From: Amycolatopsis acididurans
GTDB taxonomy: Bacteria > Actinomycetota > Actinomycetes > Mycobacteriales > Pseudonocardiaceae
Length of the DNA stretch: 42,547 bases
Reading direction: 5' to 3'
NCBI RefSeq assembly: GCF_012328925.1
Contig: NZ_JAAXLS010000056.1
Coordinates: 1-42,547 of the forward strand
Shown piece after piece: positions 31,632-39,477 of this stretch. How positions within the stretch are numbered: position 1 is the stretch's first letter; each line of letters starts with the position of its first letter. The notes under the pieces are model-generated. The model was not told the origin of the DNA and did not search any database. It saw only the letters and a program-made list of their open reading frames with translations. The position numbers and the translations under genes are program-made.

Positions 31632-33553
31632 AGCAGGTCCAGCTCTCGGCGGAGGAAACGTTCGGCGAGCTCACGCTGCTCGGGTGTGGCGGCGTGTCTG
31701 GCGTCAGCGACGGCCGCCGGTCCGGCGCGGTCGAGCAGGTCGGCCAACTGCGCATGCGGCAGGGCGAACCGTTGCGCCCAGCGCAGCGGTGTGACGGCGG
31801 ACTTGCGCTGCCGGAGGCCGTCGTGGACCAGCACCTGCAGGGGCAGGTGCGTGGGCAGCGCTCTGGCGCAGGGACAGCTCAGGCAGAGCATGAACGAGGC
31901 CCGGCATGCCTGGCCTGACACGGTGTGCGGGCTGTTGGTGTGGTCGACACAGGCACCGACCACCGTATCCAACTCGCCAGCGAGCACCCGCTGCAGCGTC
32001 GCGGTGTCCATCCCGTGCCGGGCGGCCACCCGCGCCGGATGCGTCCGCGCCTCGACGACATCGGCCTCGCTGAGTGTGTGCAGCCGGGCGCGGGTGGACG
32101 CCTTGGTCACCTGCTCGGCCAACGCAGCAGCGACGACCTGCTGATACTCGACCAGGTTGCCGCGGTTGCGGGCCAGGTACTCGTTGGCCAGAGTCGTCTC
32201 GGTGTGGGCGACCGGGCGCTGCTGCAACTCGTTGTAGGTCAGCCGCAGCCGGCCGAAGGTGACCTGCAACTGCTCCCGCTGGCCGTCCGGCGCGGACTGC
32301 GCGAGAGCGGTGTCGGTGGGCAGGTCGTGACGTTGCGCCCAGGCCACGGGCAGCCGGGGGTCGAATGTGGTGCGCAGACCGCGTCCGACACCCGCCCCGG
32401 TGCCGGCCCAGAACACGAACAGCCGGTCGGTCCCGACCACGTGCCGGGCCGGCGCGGCCAGCTCGTGCAGAAGCATGTAGACGCCGAACGCCGAGTGCAG
32501 ATCAACCCGCCGCGACTGTTCGCCGACCGAGGATGCGCCTCTCGTGTAGGGGTCGGAGCCGACCCAGGTGGGGACACCAGTCAGCGGGACGTCCATGTGC
32601 CGGCGGGCTCCGCGGCGTGGCTTGTCCAGCTTGACGATCGCCGTCGACGGGTGCCCGGTGTAGCCGTCGGGCCGGTGATGCGCCGCGGGCGCAGTCAGGA
32701 TGGTGCTCTTGTTCTGGCCGGTCAGCCCGATCAGCAGCACCGCGAACGCGGCGACCTCCACACTCGACAGGTGCAGCGCGGTCATGTGGTCCTCGACCGC
32801 GCCCAACATCGAGACCCACCGCTTCGGCGCCGCACTGACGGAGGCATAGCGCGGGACGTCCAGATGCCGGTCGACGAAATCGAGCAGCTCGCCGCGCCGG
32901 TAGATGTCCCCCGGCTCGGTGTCCATGTCGCCAGCGCGCCAGCGCCGTAGCAGGTCACGGTTGCCGCGGATGCGGTCGGCGGCGCGGCGGATGTCGGCGC
33001 GGGCGGCGTTGAGAATCCGCCGGTTCTCGCTGCGGCTGTAGCTGGTCTTCGCTGTGAGGTTCGCCCGCGGTGGGTTGCGGCGTGCCAACGCAGCCCGGAA
33101 CTCCTTGCTGGTGCCCGCAATCTTGCGCAATGTGGTCTTCAGCTCACCGAGCTTGATCGCCCCGCCGGCATGCTGTCGCTGCGGGTGGAACCAGCCATCC
33201 AGGTGCGCCGACGTCAGGTCGGCGGCCGTAGTTGGCGGCGACACCAGACCGGCCAGGTATTCCGCGAACTGGCGCAAGGTGCGGAACGTCTTGTAGGCCG
33301 ACTCGCTGGTCCGGACCCGGCCGCCGGGCCGGGTGCGTTCGGCGAACGCGGTCGCGAACGCCTGCCGCAACGGCAGGTTCACCGGCCAGCCGGTGAAGTC
33401 GAACTCGCGTGGCGCCTGCGCGGGGTTCTCCGGCACGAACCGGACCCGGCAAGCCGCCGTGTCGTCGACCACCCGGGCGGCGGGTGCGTAACCCGTGGGC
33501 GGCAACGCCGCGCGACGGCCACTACCTCGACCGATGCTCACATGGTTGCTCAC
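31628..33553 (-). CDS. Tyrosine-recombinase-family protein, second gene of the trio
   Basis: 641 residues from GTG 33553, preceded by GGGAGG and overlapping the stop of the first recombinase by 4 bp. A C-terminal-half catalytic-type domain includes VLLIGLTGQNKSTILTAP, RRGARRHMDVPLTG, and GRLRLTYNELQQRPVAHTET ending with TLANEYLARN. The position of the usual first Arg (TGxRxxE) appears as TGQNKS, so it may be a catalytically weak partner, as in other multi-recombinase transposons. A Cys-rich segment (CLSCPCARALP) follows. Assignment rests on position and the remnants of the recombinase signature. Confidence 0.75.
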   Translation of the reverse strand: MSNHVSIGRGSGRRAALPPTGYAPAARVVDDTAACRVRFVPENPAQAPREFDFTGWPVNLPLRQAFATAFAERTRPGGRVRTSESAYKTFRTLRQFAEYLAGLVSPPTTAADLTSAHLDGWFHPQRQHAGGAIKLGELKTTLRKIAGTSKEFRAALARRNPPRANLTAKTSYSRSENRRILNAARADIRRAADRIRGNRDLLRRWRAGDMDTEPGDIYRRGELLDFVDRHLDVPRYASVSAAPKRWVSMLGAVEDHMTALHLSSVEVAAFAVLLIGLTGQNKSTILTAPAAHHRPDGYTGHPSTAIVKLDKPRRGARRHMDVPLTGVPTWVGSDPYTRGASSVGEQSRRVDLHSAFGVYMLLHELAAPARHVVGTDRLFVFWAGTGAGVGRGLRTTFDPRLPVAWAQRHDLPTDTALAQSAPDGQREQLQVTFGRLRLTYNELQQRPVAHTETTLANEYLARNRGNLVEYQQVVAAALAEQVTKASTRARLHTLSEADVVEARTHPARVAARHGMDTATLQRVLAGELDTVVGACVDHTNSPHTVSGQACRASFMLCLSCPCARALPTHLPLQVLVHDGLRQRKSAVTPLRWAQRFALPHAQLADLLDRAGPAAVADARHAATPEQRELAERFLRRELDLL

Positions 33554-35043
33554 GTGGCCTCCCGTACCGGGTCGGTGAGCACGCGCGGGTGCTCGGCAAG
33601 GTAGCTGGCCAGGAACCGCTCGACGGCGGCCTGCTGGGCGTGCTGCAACAGCAGCTCGACATCCAGCGCCCGGAACGGCTCGAGGTAGTGCTGCTTGGTG
33701 GTTTCCGGGCTGCGGTGGCCCAGGATCGTGGCCACCAGATCCCACGTGTCGCCGAACTGGGCCCGGAAGTCTTTCGTCTCCTCCACACTCAGATGGGCGA
33801 ACCGGTGCTCATAGGCCAACCGCCCGACCGAATACCACCGCAACGCGCAGCTGTGCCGCAGCATGTGCGGGGTCGCACTGAACCCGGCCAGGCCCGCCCG
33901 GGCGATGCGGTCGTTGGCCTGGGCGAAGGTGTGCTGCCAGCCGTGCGGGGTCCGGGGCATCCCGTCCTCGTTGAGCCAGACCGCCAACGGTTCCAGCCCC
34001 TGCTCGGTGCGGCGGAACAACCGCCGACGGCCCCACGGACCAACCGCGTTGAGCGCCGGCCCGGTCCGCCGACCGTCCGGCTCCTGAATGATCAGCCGGC
34101 CTCGCTCAGAGCCGACCACCAAGCGCACCGTCGTCAACTGCCCGTAGCGACCGGCGCGCTGCGCATCCCGGACGGCACGTGCCCGAGCTCCCTCGACATA
34201 GTCCAGCACCCCGAGCAGTGCCTCGCGTTGGATCCAGTACTTGTGGCCGTAGCCACCCTTCGCGCAGGCGTCCGCCAACCGGCAGGTCCGATAACCCCGG
34301 GCCGGGTCGTCGTCCGGCAACTCGGTAACCAGCACGCTGGCCCACTCGGTCAGCCGCAGCCCGGTGCTGTAGAGCCCGTCGACGAACGCGCCGTCCCGCT
34401 GCTCGTTTCGGCCTCGCCACAACCCATCCGGCCGGCCATCCAGGCCCAGACCACGGACCCCGAGGTCACGCCACCGGCGATATCCGGCCGGGTCCAACCA
34501 CTTCACATCTTGCCCGCGGACACCACGCGGCTTCAGATCGAAGTCATCCACCGCAACGACCGGATCGACCACACCGTACCGGCGCGCGGCCCATCGATAG
34601 AAAGCGCGCAACCCCGCCAAGTTCGCCGCGAACGTGCTCGCCTCAACCAGCCGCGGGTTGCTCCGCTCCGACAGCCGCCACTCCTTGAAATACTCTGCGT
34701 CATCCTCGGTCGCCTCGTCCCACCGCCGGCCTAGCACCAACAAGAAGTTCAGCCACATCCCCAACGACTGCGCGTACTTCTTCCACGTCAACGGCGACCG
34801 GCCCAACATGCGCGGCGACGCAAAGAACGCGTTCACCCGACCATCCGGACGACCGTCCGGACCGATCAGAAACGGCTGACCACGCCGACGCCCCCGCTCG
34901 GCCAACCCAGCCAACAACCCCGCATGGGCCACCAACAACGGATCGTCCACCGTCCCACCCAGACACTCCAACTCATACCGGAACACAACCCAGCCACCAG
35001 CCTCATAAGCAGTTCTCACGAGCGGCAGGCTAAAGATCAACAT
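33550..35043 (-). CDS. Tyrosine recombinase, first gene of the trio (TnpA-like)
   Basis: 497 residues from ATG 35043, which lies just 30 bp inside the right transposon end. An SAM-like core-binding domain (SPLTWKKYAQSLGMWLNFLL) precedes the catalytic domain. It has the complete tetrad pattern: Arg in LYSTGLRLTEWASVL, His and Arg in HMLRHSCALRW, His in ATILGHRSPETT and Tyr in KQHYLEP. It is the best candidate for strand exchange at the ends. The second recombinase overlaps its stop by 4 bp. Confidence 0.88.
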   Translation of the reverse strand: MLIFSLPLVRTAYEAGGWVVFRYELECLGGTVDDPLLVAHAGLLAGLAERGRRRGQPFLIGPDGRPDGRVNAFFASPRMLGRSPLTWKKYAQSLGMWLNFLLVLGRRWDEATEDDAEYFKEWRLSERSNPRLVEASTFAANLAGLRAFYRWAARRYGVVDPVVAVDDFDLKPRGVRGQDVKWLDPAGYRRWRDLGVRGLGLDGRPDGLWRGRNEQRDGAFVDGLYSTGLRLTEWASVLVTELPDDDPARGYRTCRLADACAKGGYGHKYWIQREALLGVLDYVEGARARAVRDAQRAGRYGQLTTVRLVVGSERGRLIIQEPDGRRTGPALNAVGPWGRRRLFRRTEQGLEPLAVWLNEDGMPRTPHGWQHTFAQANDRIARAGLAGFSATPHMLRHSCALRWYSVGRLAYEHRFAHLSVEETKDFRAQFGDTWDLVATILGHRSPETTKQHYLEPFRALDVELLLQHAQQAAVERFLASYLAEHPRVLTDPVREAT

Positions 35044-35045
35044 CC

Positions 35046-35073
35046 ACCAACAACTACGAACCGGGTAGAGAAC
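35046..35073 (-). repeat. Right terminal inverted repeat of the transposon
   Basis: Reading inward on the minus strand: GTTCTCT-AC-CCGGT-N7-TGTTGGT. It is the partner of 28067-28094 and stops 3 bases before the recombinase start codon. Confidence 0.75.
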
Positions 35074-35691
35074 CGCCGAGTCCGAACTAGAGAGAGCTTC
35101 GGCGTACCGGTCGAGGCCGGTGATCTTGACGCCGAAACCGTGCAGGTTCAACCCGCGTGTGGCAAAGGCGCGCATGATGCGCTCGACGTCGGCGCTGCTC
35201 TGGCGCCGGCACACCGTGCCGATCCCGACGAGCGGCTCGGCGGCCAGGTCGATCCCGGCCCGCTCGTAGAAGTCGGCGCAGCGTTCGTAGTCCGACAGAG
35301 TCCAACCTTGCAGCGTCGGCACCCAAAGGAGCTCAGGCGCGAGTTCCCGCAGGCGGACGAGGTTGCGCACGGTCCGCCGTTGATGCTCGCGGACCGTCAA
35401 GCCGGTGCGTTTCAGGATGCGCTGTTCGCACATCCAGTCCTGCGGCGCCGCCCAGGCGAGGTTGCCGATCTCGTCGGCGTAGCGCCGGACCGCCCGGACG
35501 TAATCCTTCTCGGTGATCAGCCAGCGCCCGTGAAGCTGCAGCTCGGTGAAGCCGCCGGAGTCGAGCGCCCATTCCGTGATGGCGCGAGGCAGGGTGCGGC
35601 GGTGACCGAGGCGCCGGTGCGACACCAGCAGCGGGATGTCCGGCACGCGAGTCAGCCAGATGGGTTGATGGACGCCGAGGTAGAACTTCAC
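35074..35691 (-). pseudogene. dpdA: 5' fragment of dpdA (deazapurine DNA-modification, TGT-like), cut by the transposon
   Basis: 206 codons from GTG 35691: MKFYLGVHQPIWLTRVPDIP, then the TGT-family motif ALDSGGFTEL with D44, QDWMCEQ, EPLVGIGTVCRR, and LDRYAEALSSSDSA. The frame then enters the transposon. DpdA proteins are tRNA-guanine-transglycosylase relatives that swap guanine in DNA for a 7-deazaguanine precursor (preQ0). In TGT enzymes the DSGGF Asp and a later Asp are catalytic; D44 and D204 (SSDS) are the likely counterparts. The missing end is at 27892-28065. It overlaps the transporter stop by 4 bp. Reported as a pseudogene because the coding region is interrupted. Confidence 0.85.
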
Positions 35692-36209
35692 GCCGGCACC
35701 GCCCTCCGACGAGCGCGGACACCAGCAAGCAGCGCGACCGCCAGGGCCGTGGTGGCGGTCTTCCCGACGAGTTGGCCGGTGAGGTAAGTCAGCGAGCCGA
35801 AGGCCAGCGGCAGGAACAGCAGGCTGTCGACGAGCAGCCCAACCGCGTTCGACACACTCACGGCAGCGAGGTGACTCCGGTCGCGCAGCGGGGTGTAGAC
35901 GGCGAGGTCGACCAGTTCGGAGACGGCGAAAGCCGTGGCGCTGGCGAGCGCGATGCGCGGCTCGGCGACCAGCCCGGACAACGCCGCGCCGAGGGCGATC
36001 GCGAGCAGCGTTGTCCGGGTGCCGACAGCGTCCTGCAGGAGGTCCCGGACGGTGAACGCGAGCCCGGCGAGGAGCGCGCCCGCGGGAATGTGCAGGCCCG
36101 CGACCGCCACCGCCGGCCAGAGCGTGGTCGCCCAGTTCGCACCCGCGATCGTCGCTGCGTACGCGGCGAACAGGACCACTGCGGCGACGCGCCACCGACG
36201 GGTGGTCAT
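35688..36209 (-). CDS. VUT/YhhQ-type queuosine-precursor transporter
   Basis: 173 residues from ATG 36209, with five to six membrane helices. Family motifs are AGLAFTVRDLLQDAVG, the central FAVSELVDLAVYTPLRDRS and GLLVDSLLFLPLAFG. Members (YhhQ, QueT-like) import preQ0/preQ1 or related 7-deazaguanines. Encoded with 4-bp overlaps between the recombinase-domain gene and dpdA, it would supply the base that DpdA inserts. No preQ0 synthesis genes (queC/D/E, folE) are in the window, so import makes sense. The link to deazaguanine is inference from family and neighbour. Confidence 0.83.
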   Translation of the reverse strand: MTTRRWRVAAVVLFAAYAATIAGANWATTLWPAVAVAGLHIPAGALLAGLAFTVRDLLQDAVGTRTTLLAIALGAALSGLVAEPRIALASATAFAVSELVDLAVYTPLRDRSHLAAVSVSNAVGLLVDSLLFLPLAFGSLTYLTGQLVGKTATTALAVALLAGVRARRRAVPA

Positions 36210-37000
36210 GCCGCACTCGGCCGGGTACCGGCCGAGTCCTCCGCGTCGGGCGGACCGTCGGCGGCGCCCGGCTGGGCGCGGCGGAACGTGCGTTCGTCAA
36301 CCAGTGGCTCGTGCACCTTCGGCGCCGAGGTGACCCACTGCTCGACCGGTGCCGGGCGGCCGGCAACGGTGCGGGCCCAGACCTGGCGCCCGGTGTACTT
36401 GACGTTGGTGACGATCCGCCGGACGGCCTTGGCGGTCCACCGCCCGTTGGGCACCGGAGCCGGGTACTGGCGGGGGTCGCTGTTGAGCTGTGCGGCGATG
36501 ACGGCGAACGTCAGGCCGTGGTCGGCGCGCCAGATGAAGATCTGTTTGACGGCGGCGGCGGTCTGCCAGTCCGGGACAAGGACCGCACGCAGCTTGCTGT
36601 GGCCGCTGGGGTCGGTGACCCGGATGCGCAGGGCTCGGTAGCCGTAGGGCGGCGGCCCGATCTGGTAGCCGGCCCGGACGAGTTCGACCATGGCGGCGCG
36701 GGCGCGGCGAGTGGTCTCGGCGTGGTGCGCGGCGAGCGCGGCCCACTGGATCCGGTTGCCGCGAGCGTCAACCAGTTCGTCGTCACCGGGCTGGTCGTCC
36801 GCGTCGACTTCGGTGTCGACGGCAGAGCCACCCGGCTGACTTGTCCACAGGTTTGTCCACAGGCGGGACCACCACGGTGGACGGATCTCGGCCACCGGTG
36901 TGCCGGGGCACTGGTGCCGGGCGGCGGCACGGAGGGCGGCGCGCTTGCGGCGGAACTCGGGGTGCCAGCCGCACTCGCGGCAGTACAGGCGGGTGGTCAT
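36206..37000 (-). CDS. Recombinase (PF07508-type) DNA-binding domain protein without catalytic domain
   Basis: 264 residues from ATG 37000. A putative zinc finger at the N-terminus (YCRECGWHPEFRRKR with a later HQC) is followed by an acidic linker. The Recombinase domain of large serine integrases begins at ~residue 95: VRAGYQIGPPPYGYRALRI, then HGLTFAVIAAQLNSDPRQYP and VRRIVTNVKYTGRQVWART. There is no resolvase domain and no catalytic Ser. It may bind DNA as an accessory protein of the operon or be a domesticated integrase part. It overlaps its neighbours by 4 bp on both sides. Confidence 0.82.
   Translation of the reverse strand: MTTRLYCRECGWHPEFRRKRAALRAAARHQCPGTPVAEIRPPWWSRLWTNLWTSQPGGSAVDTEVDADDQPGDDELVDARGNRIQWAALAAHHAETTRRARAAMVELVRAGYQIGPPPYGYRALRIRVTDPSGHSKLRAVLVPDWQTAAAVKQIFIWRADHGLTFAVIAAQLNSDPRQYPAPVPNGRWTAKAVRRIVTNVKYTGRQVWARTVAGRPAPVEQWVTSAPKVHEPLVDERTFRRAQPGAADGPPDAEDSAGTRPSAA
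36841..36861 (+). promoter_or_regulatory. Two perfect DnaA boxes inside the recombinase-domain gene
   Basis: TTGTCCACA at 36841-36849 and again at 36853-36861, 12 bp apart in the same direction. On the minus strand they encode the repeated LWTNLWTS of the recombinase-domain protein, so coding constraint or a small duplication could explain them. Confidence 0.45.
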
Positions 37001-37950
37001 GCCGCTCGCCTCCAGCCGGGGTAGGTGACGCCGTTGACGGCGGGCCGGATGACGTCGTCCTCGGTCGGCCACGGGATGCCGGCTGCCGTCGCGGCGGCGA
37101 GTTCGGTGTCGTGGGCGAGTTGGAGGACGAGCACCTCGTGGTGAACGGTGAGCGCGGTCGGCGCACCGGCGGCGCGGGCTCGGGCAGCGGCGCGACGTTC
37201 GGCGAGTGAGGCTCGGGTGACTAGTCGGCTGCCGCGCAGTCCGGCGGTCAGCGCGATGCACCGCTCGACCGGCGCCAGCCCGGCAGCGGTGGCGGCGGCG
37301 ATGAGCGGACTGGTCAGGTCAACCAGCGAACCGTTCGGGTGCCGGAGAGGTCGCGCGATGACGGCGACGTGCCCGCCGGAGCGCAGCAGCGGCTCGCAGT
37401 AGAGCAGCGTCGTGGCGAGGTCGGCGAGGGCGGACTCGACCGGGTCGCGGTCCGGACCGTTCGCCTGGTCGTTGGGGTCGGCTGGCGCGGTGCGCAGGGC
37501 GGTCAGGACGAGTCCGACTCGCCCGATCAACCCGGCGGCCCGGACGGTCGCGAGGACTTTCGGCCGGGCGTCGAGGACCGAGCCGTCGCGCCAGGCGCCC
37601 GCGGTCTTGGCGGCGGTGACGTTGGCGCGAGCCAGCGTCCACCACCGGCTGCGGGCGGTCAATCCGAGCGCGTGACGGCCGGCGCGCAGCGCCTCCACGA
37701 GGGCGGTGCCCGCGCCGCAGTCGGGGTCGAGAACGAGGTCGCCGGGACGGGTGTAGAGGGCGATCGCGTGGGCGGCGACGGCGGGCGGAATCCGCTCGGT
37801 GTCGGTCTCGGTGCCGGGCACACAGCCGGCGTCGCGCAGTTGCGCGAGCGGGTCACGCTGGCCGGTGGGCCAGACCGACAGCGGCGGCATCGGCGGCTCC
37901 TCCCCCGGCGGCAGGGGGAGCGGCCAGGGCGACGTCGGACGGTCAGTCAT
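36997..37950 (-). CDS. DNA-methylase-like Rossmann protein
   Basis: 317 residues from ATG 37950. A Pro-rich N-terminus precedes a class I methyltransferase core with motif I VLDPDCGAGTALVEAL and the following GRHALGLTARSRWWTLARANV. Those features are typical of amino-DNA methyltransferases. The catalytic (D/N/S)PP(Y/F) motif is not found where expected (VLTALRTAPADPND), so enzymatic activity is doubtful. It overlaps its neighbours by 8 and 4 bp. Related genes occur on actinobacterial mobile elements. The substrate is unknown. Confidence 0.7.
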   Translation of the reverse strand: MTDRPTSPWPLPLPPGEEPPMPPLSVWPTGQRDPLAQLRDAGCVPGTETDTERIPPAVAAHAIALYTRPGDLVLDPDCGAGTALVEALRAGRHALGLTARSRWWTLARANVTAAKTAGAWRDGSVLDARPKVLATVRAAGLIGRVGLVLTALRTAPADPNDQANGPDRDPVESALADLATTLLYCEPLLRSGGHVAVIARPLRHPNGSLVDLTSPLIAAATAAGLAPVERCIALTAGLRGSRLVTRASLAERRAAARARAAGAPTALTVHHEVLVLQLAHDTELAAATAAGIPWPTEDDVIRPAVNGVTYPGWRRAA

Positions 37951-38935
37951 CGGAGGTCTCCTCCCCGTCGGCGGCGTCGGTCAGGGCCGGTTGGCGGGCG
38001 AACACCAAGAGGTCCTCATGCACCTGGGTGTGCCGAGCGGGGGTCGCGAGCGGTCGCGTTGGACCCTGCGGTCGGGGGTGCGGGGCCGGGGTCGCGACCG
38101 CGAGCGCGCCGTCGCGGACGGGGACGCGCAGCAGGGCGATGCGATCGAGGTAGCGCAGCCCGGTGCGGTGCGCGGCGCGCACCAGCGAGCCGGCGGGGTC
38201 GGTGAGCCGATCACGGGAACGGTCACCGTGAGTGATGACGGCGAGGGTGCCGGTCGGGGTGAGCAGACCGGCCCAGTCGGCGGGTCGGAACCAGTCGAGG
38301 GTGCGCGGGTCGGCCGCGGTGATGACGAGGTCGTAGCGGTCCGGACCGACGCCGGTTGCAGTCGGATCGGATCCGGTCCGGCGGTCTGTCGACGGCCCGT
38401 CGGACTGGTCGGTGGTCGGACTGTCGGGGTTCGGTCGGGGTCCGGACTCGGACTCGACTGCCGCGGCACCGGCGGGTTCGTCGACCGGGTCGGGGTGTGC
38501 GACGGCGGTCTGGGTTTGGACGCCGCGGCCGAGTCGGACCACGGTCCAGCCCGCTTCGTGCAGTCCGGCATACGGACCGGGCCGAGACTGGCTGCGGCTC
38601 CCAGTTGGTGACCACGACGCGGACGGCGCGAGGTAGGGCGCGGGGTCGAGCAGAAGCACCCGTTGGCCGGGCTGGGTGTAGGTGGTGACGAGCTTGATGA
38701 CCGCGGTCAGCAGCCAGTTGGCGAGCAGCCCGGTGCCTTCACGAAGGTCGTCCTGAGCGCACGGCCAGACGGTGCTCGGCCGGGCCGGACGCGGATGGCG
38801 CAGCGTGAGGCGCAGGGCACGCAGACGCGGTGTTCGCCGCCGCTGCGGGAGCGGGATCGGGACGGTCGGTGGGTCGGTCGGGCCGTGCTCCTGGGAGCCG
38901 TCTCCTGGTGAGCCGTTGCCGTGTGTCGGGGTCAT
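37943..38935 (-). CDS. Second methyltransferase-fold protein of the operon
   Basis: 330 residues from ATG 38935. A low-complexity Pro/Arg N-terminus precedes a Rossmann-type core: LLTAVIKLVTTYTQPGQRVL (helix and strand), LLDPAPYLAPS (motif-I position but without the Gly-rich loop), a ~70-residue acidic insert, and RYDLVITAADPRTLDWFRPA with LLTPTGTLAVITHGD. The pattern resembles the downstream methylase-like protein, and the two may have arisen by duplication. SAM binding is doubtful because the glycine loop is missing. It is the first gene of the operon and starts beside the repeat-rich intergenic region. Confidence 0.65.
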   Translation of the reverse strand: MTPTHGNGSPGDGSQEHGPTDPPTVPIPLPQRRRTPRLRALRLTLRHPRPARPSTVWPCAQDDLREGTGLLANWLLTAVIKLVTTYTQPGQRVLLLDPAPYLAPSASWSPTGSRSQSRPGPYAGLHEAGWTVVRLGRGVQTQTAVAHPDPVDEPAGAAAVESESGPRPNPDSPTTDQSDGPSTDRRTGSDPTATGVGPDRYDLVITAADPRTLDWFRPADWAGLLTPTGTLAVITHGDRSRDRLTDPAGSLVRAAHRTGLRYLDRIALLRVPVRDGALAVATPAPHPRPQGPTRPLATPARHTQVHEDLLVFARQPALTDAADGEETSDD

Positions 38936-39477
38936 CGCGGGTCTCCTCCGACGAGGGGGTGCTGTGCGTTCTGACGCCCCTTAACTCCGTATTTCGACCC
39001 CGTTTTGGACACGCCTCGTCAAATTTCTCTGCATCACAACTGCCCGCGTTGCTCGCACCTCGAAAGGACTCGAACAGTTCTGTTAAAGCCGTGGTTTGAG
39101 AGCCGCCGGTTCGGTCACTCCGGGCTCGCCCAGAACCGCCCGCTGGACTGGCCTGGGAAAAATTTTTCAAGATTTTTCGGCTGCGACGGTTGATCTTCAA
39201 TCCTGGCGCCCTCTGACGCCCTGTGCGACTACTAGTGCTGTACTAGCGGGTGACTATAACCGCAGGTAATCAGCTACTAGAGTTGATCAAGGGGCCTGCT
39301 GCGCGGGGCTGGTTTGTTGATCTTGATCGACCCCGCTCGCGGGGCGAAATAGTAGTTCGCTAGTAGTCTCGGCGCGGTTTGCTAGTTGGGGCCTAGTAAT
39401 GCCGTGGTATTTCCGTGGTATCGGTCGTGGCTTCCTGACGTCGTTGTTGTTCGCATCGACGCCGTGGGAGTCATGAC
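38936..39477. promoter_or_regulatory. Repeat-rich, relatively AT-rich intergenic region (candidate divergent promoter, oriT or origin)
   Basis: 542 bp between divergent operons. It contains GAAAAATTTTTC (39157-39168), six CTAG tetramers (39232, 39243, 39277, 39360, 39382, 39393), and three GTTGATC copies (39189, 39282, 39316). GTTGATCAAG (39282-39291) forms an inverted repeat with CTTGATCGAC (39322-39331). A CCCCG-CTCG-CGGGG hairpin lies at 39332-39344 and CCGTGGTAT occurs twice at an 11-bp period (39402, 39413). Such clustering is unlike the rest of the window. Its role is not proven. Confidence 0.6.

Larger units (their letters stand above)
28066..35073 (-). mobile_element. 7.0-kb transposon with three tyrosine recombinases (Tn554/recombinase-trio type), inserted in dpdA
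   Basis: The unit holds three overlapping tyrosine-recombinase genes, a DUF6262 gene and one cargo gene, all on the minus strand. Both ends start with GTTCTCT-N2-CCGGT-N7-TGTTGRT in inverted orientation. Removing 7,008 bp rejoins dpdA codons TCG GAC TCG GCG / ATG TCC TGG in frame, which fixes the boundaries to within one base (a G is shared at both ends). No target-site duplication is seen, as expected for tyrosine-recombinase transposons. Confidence 0.82.
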
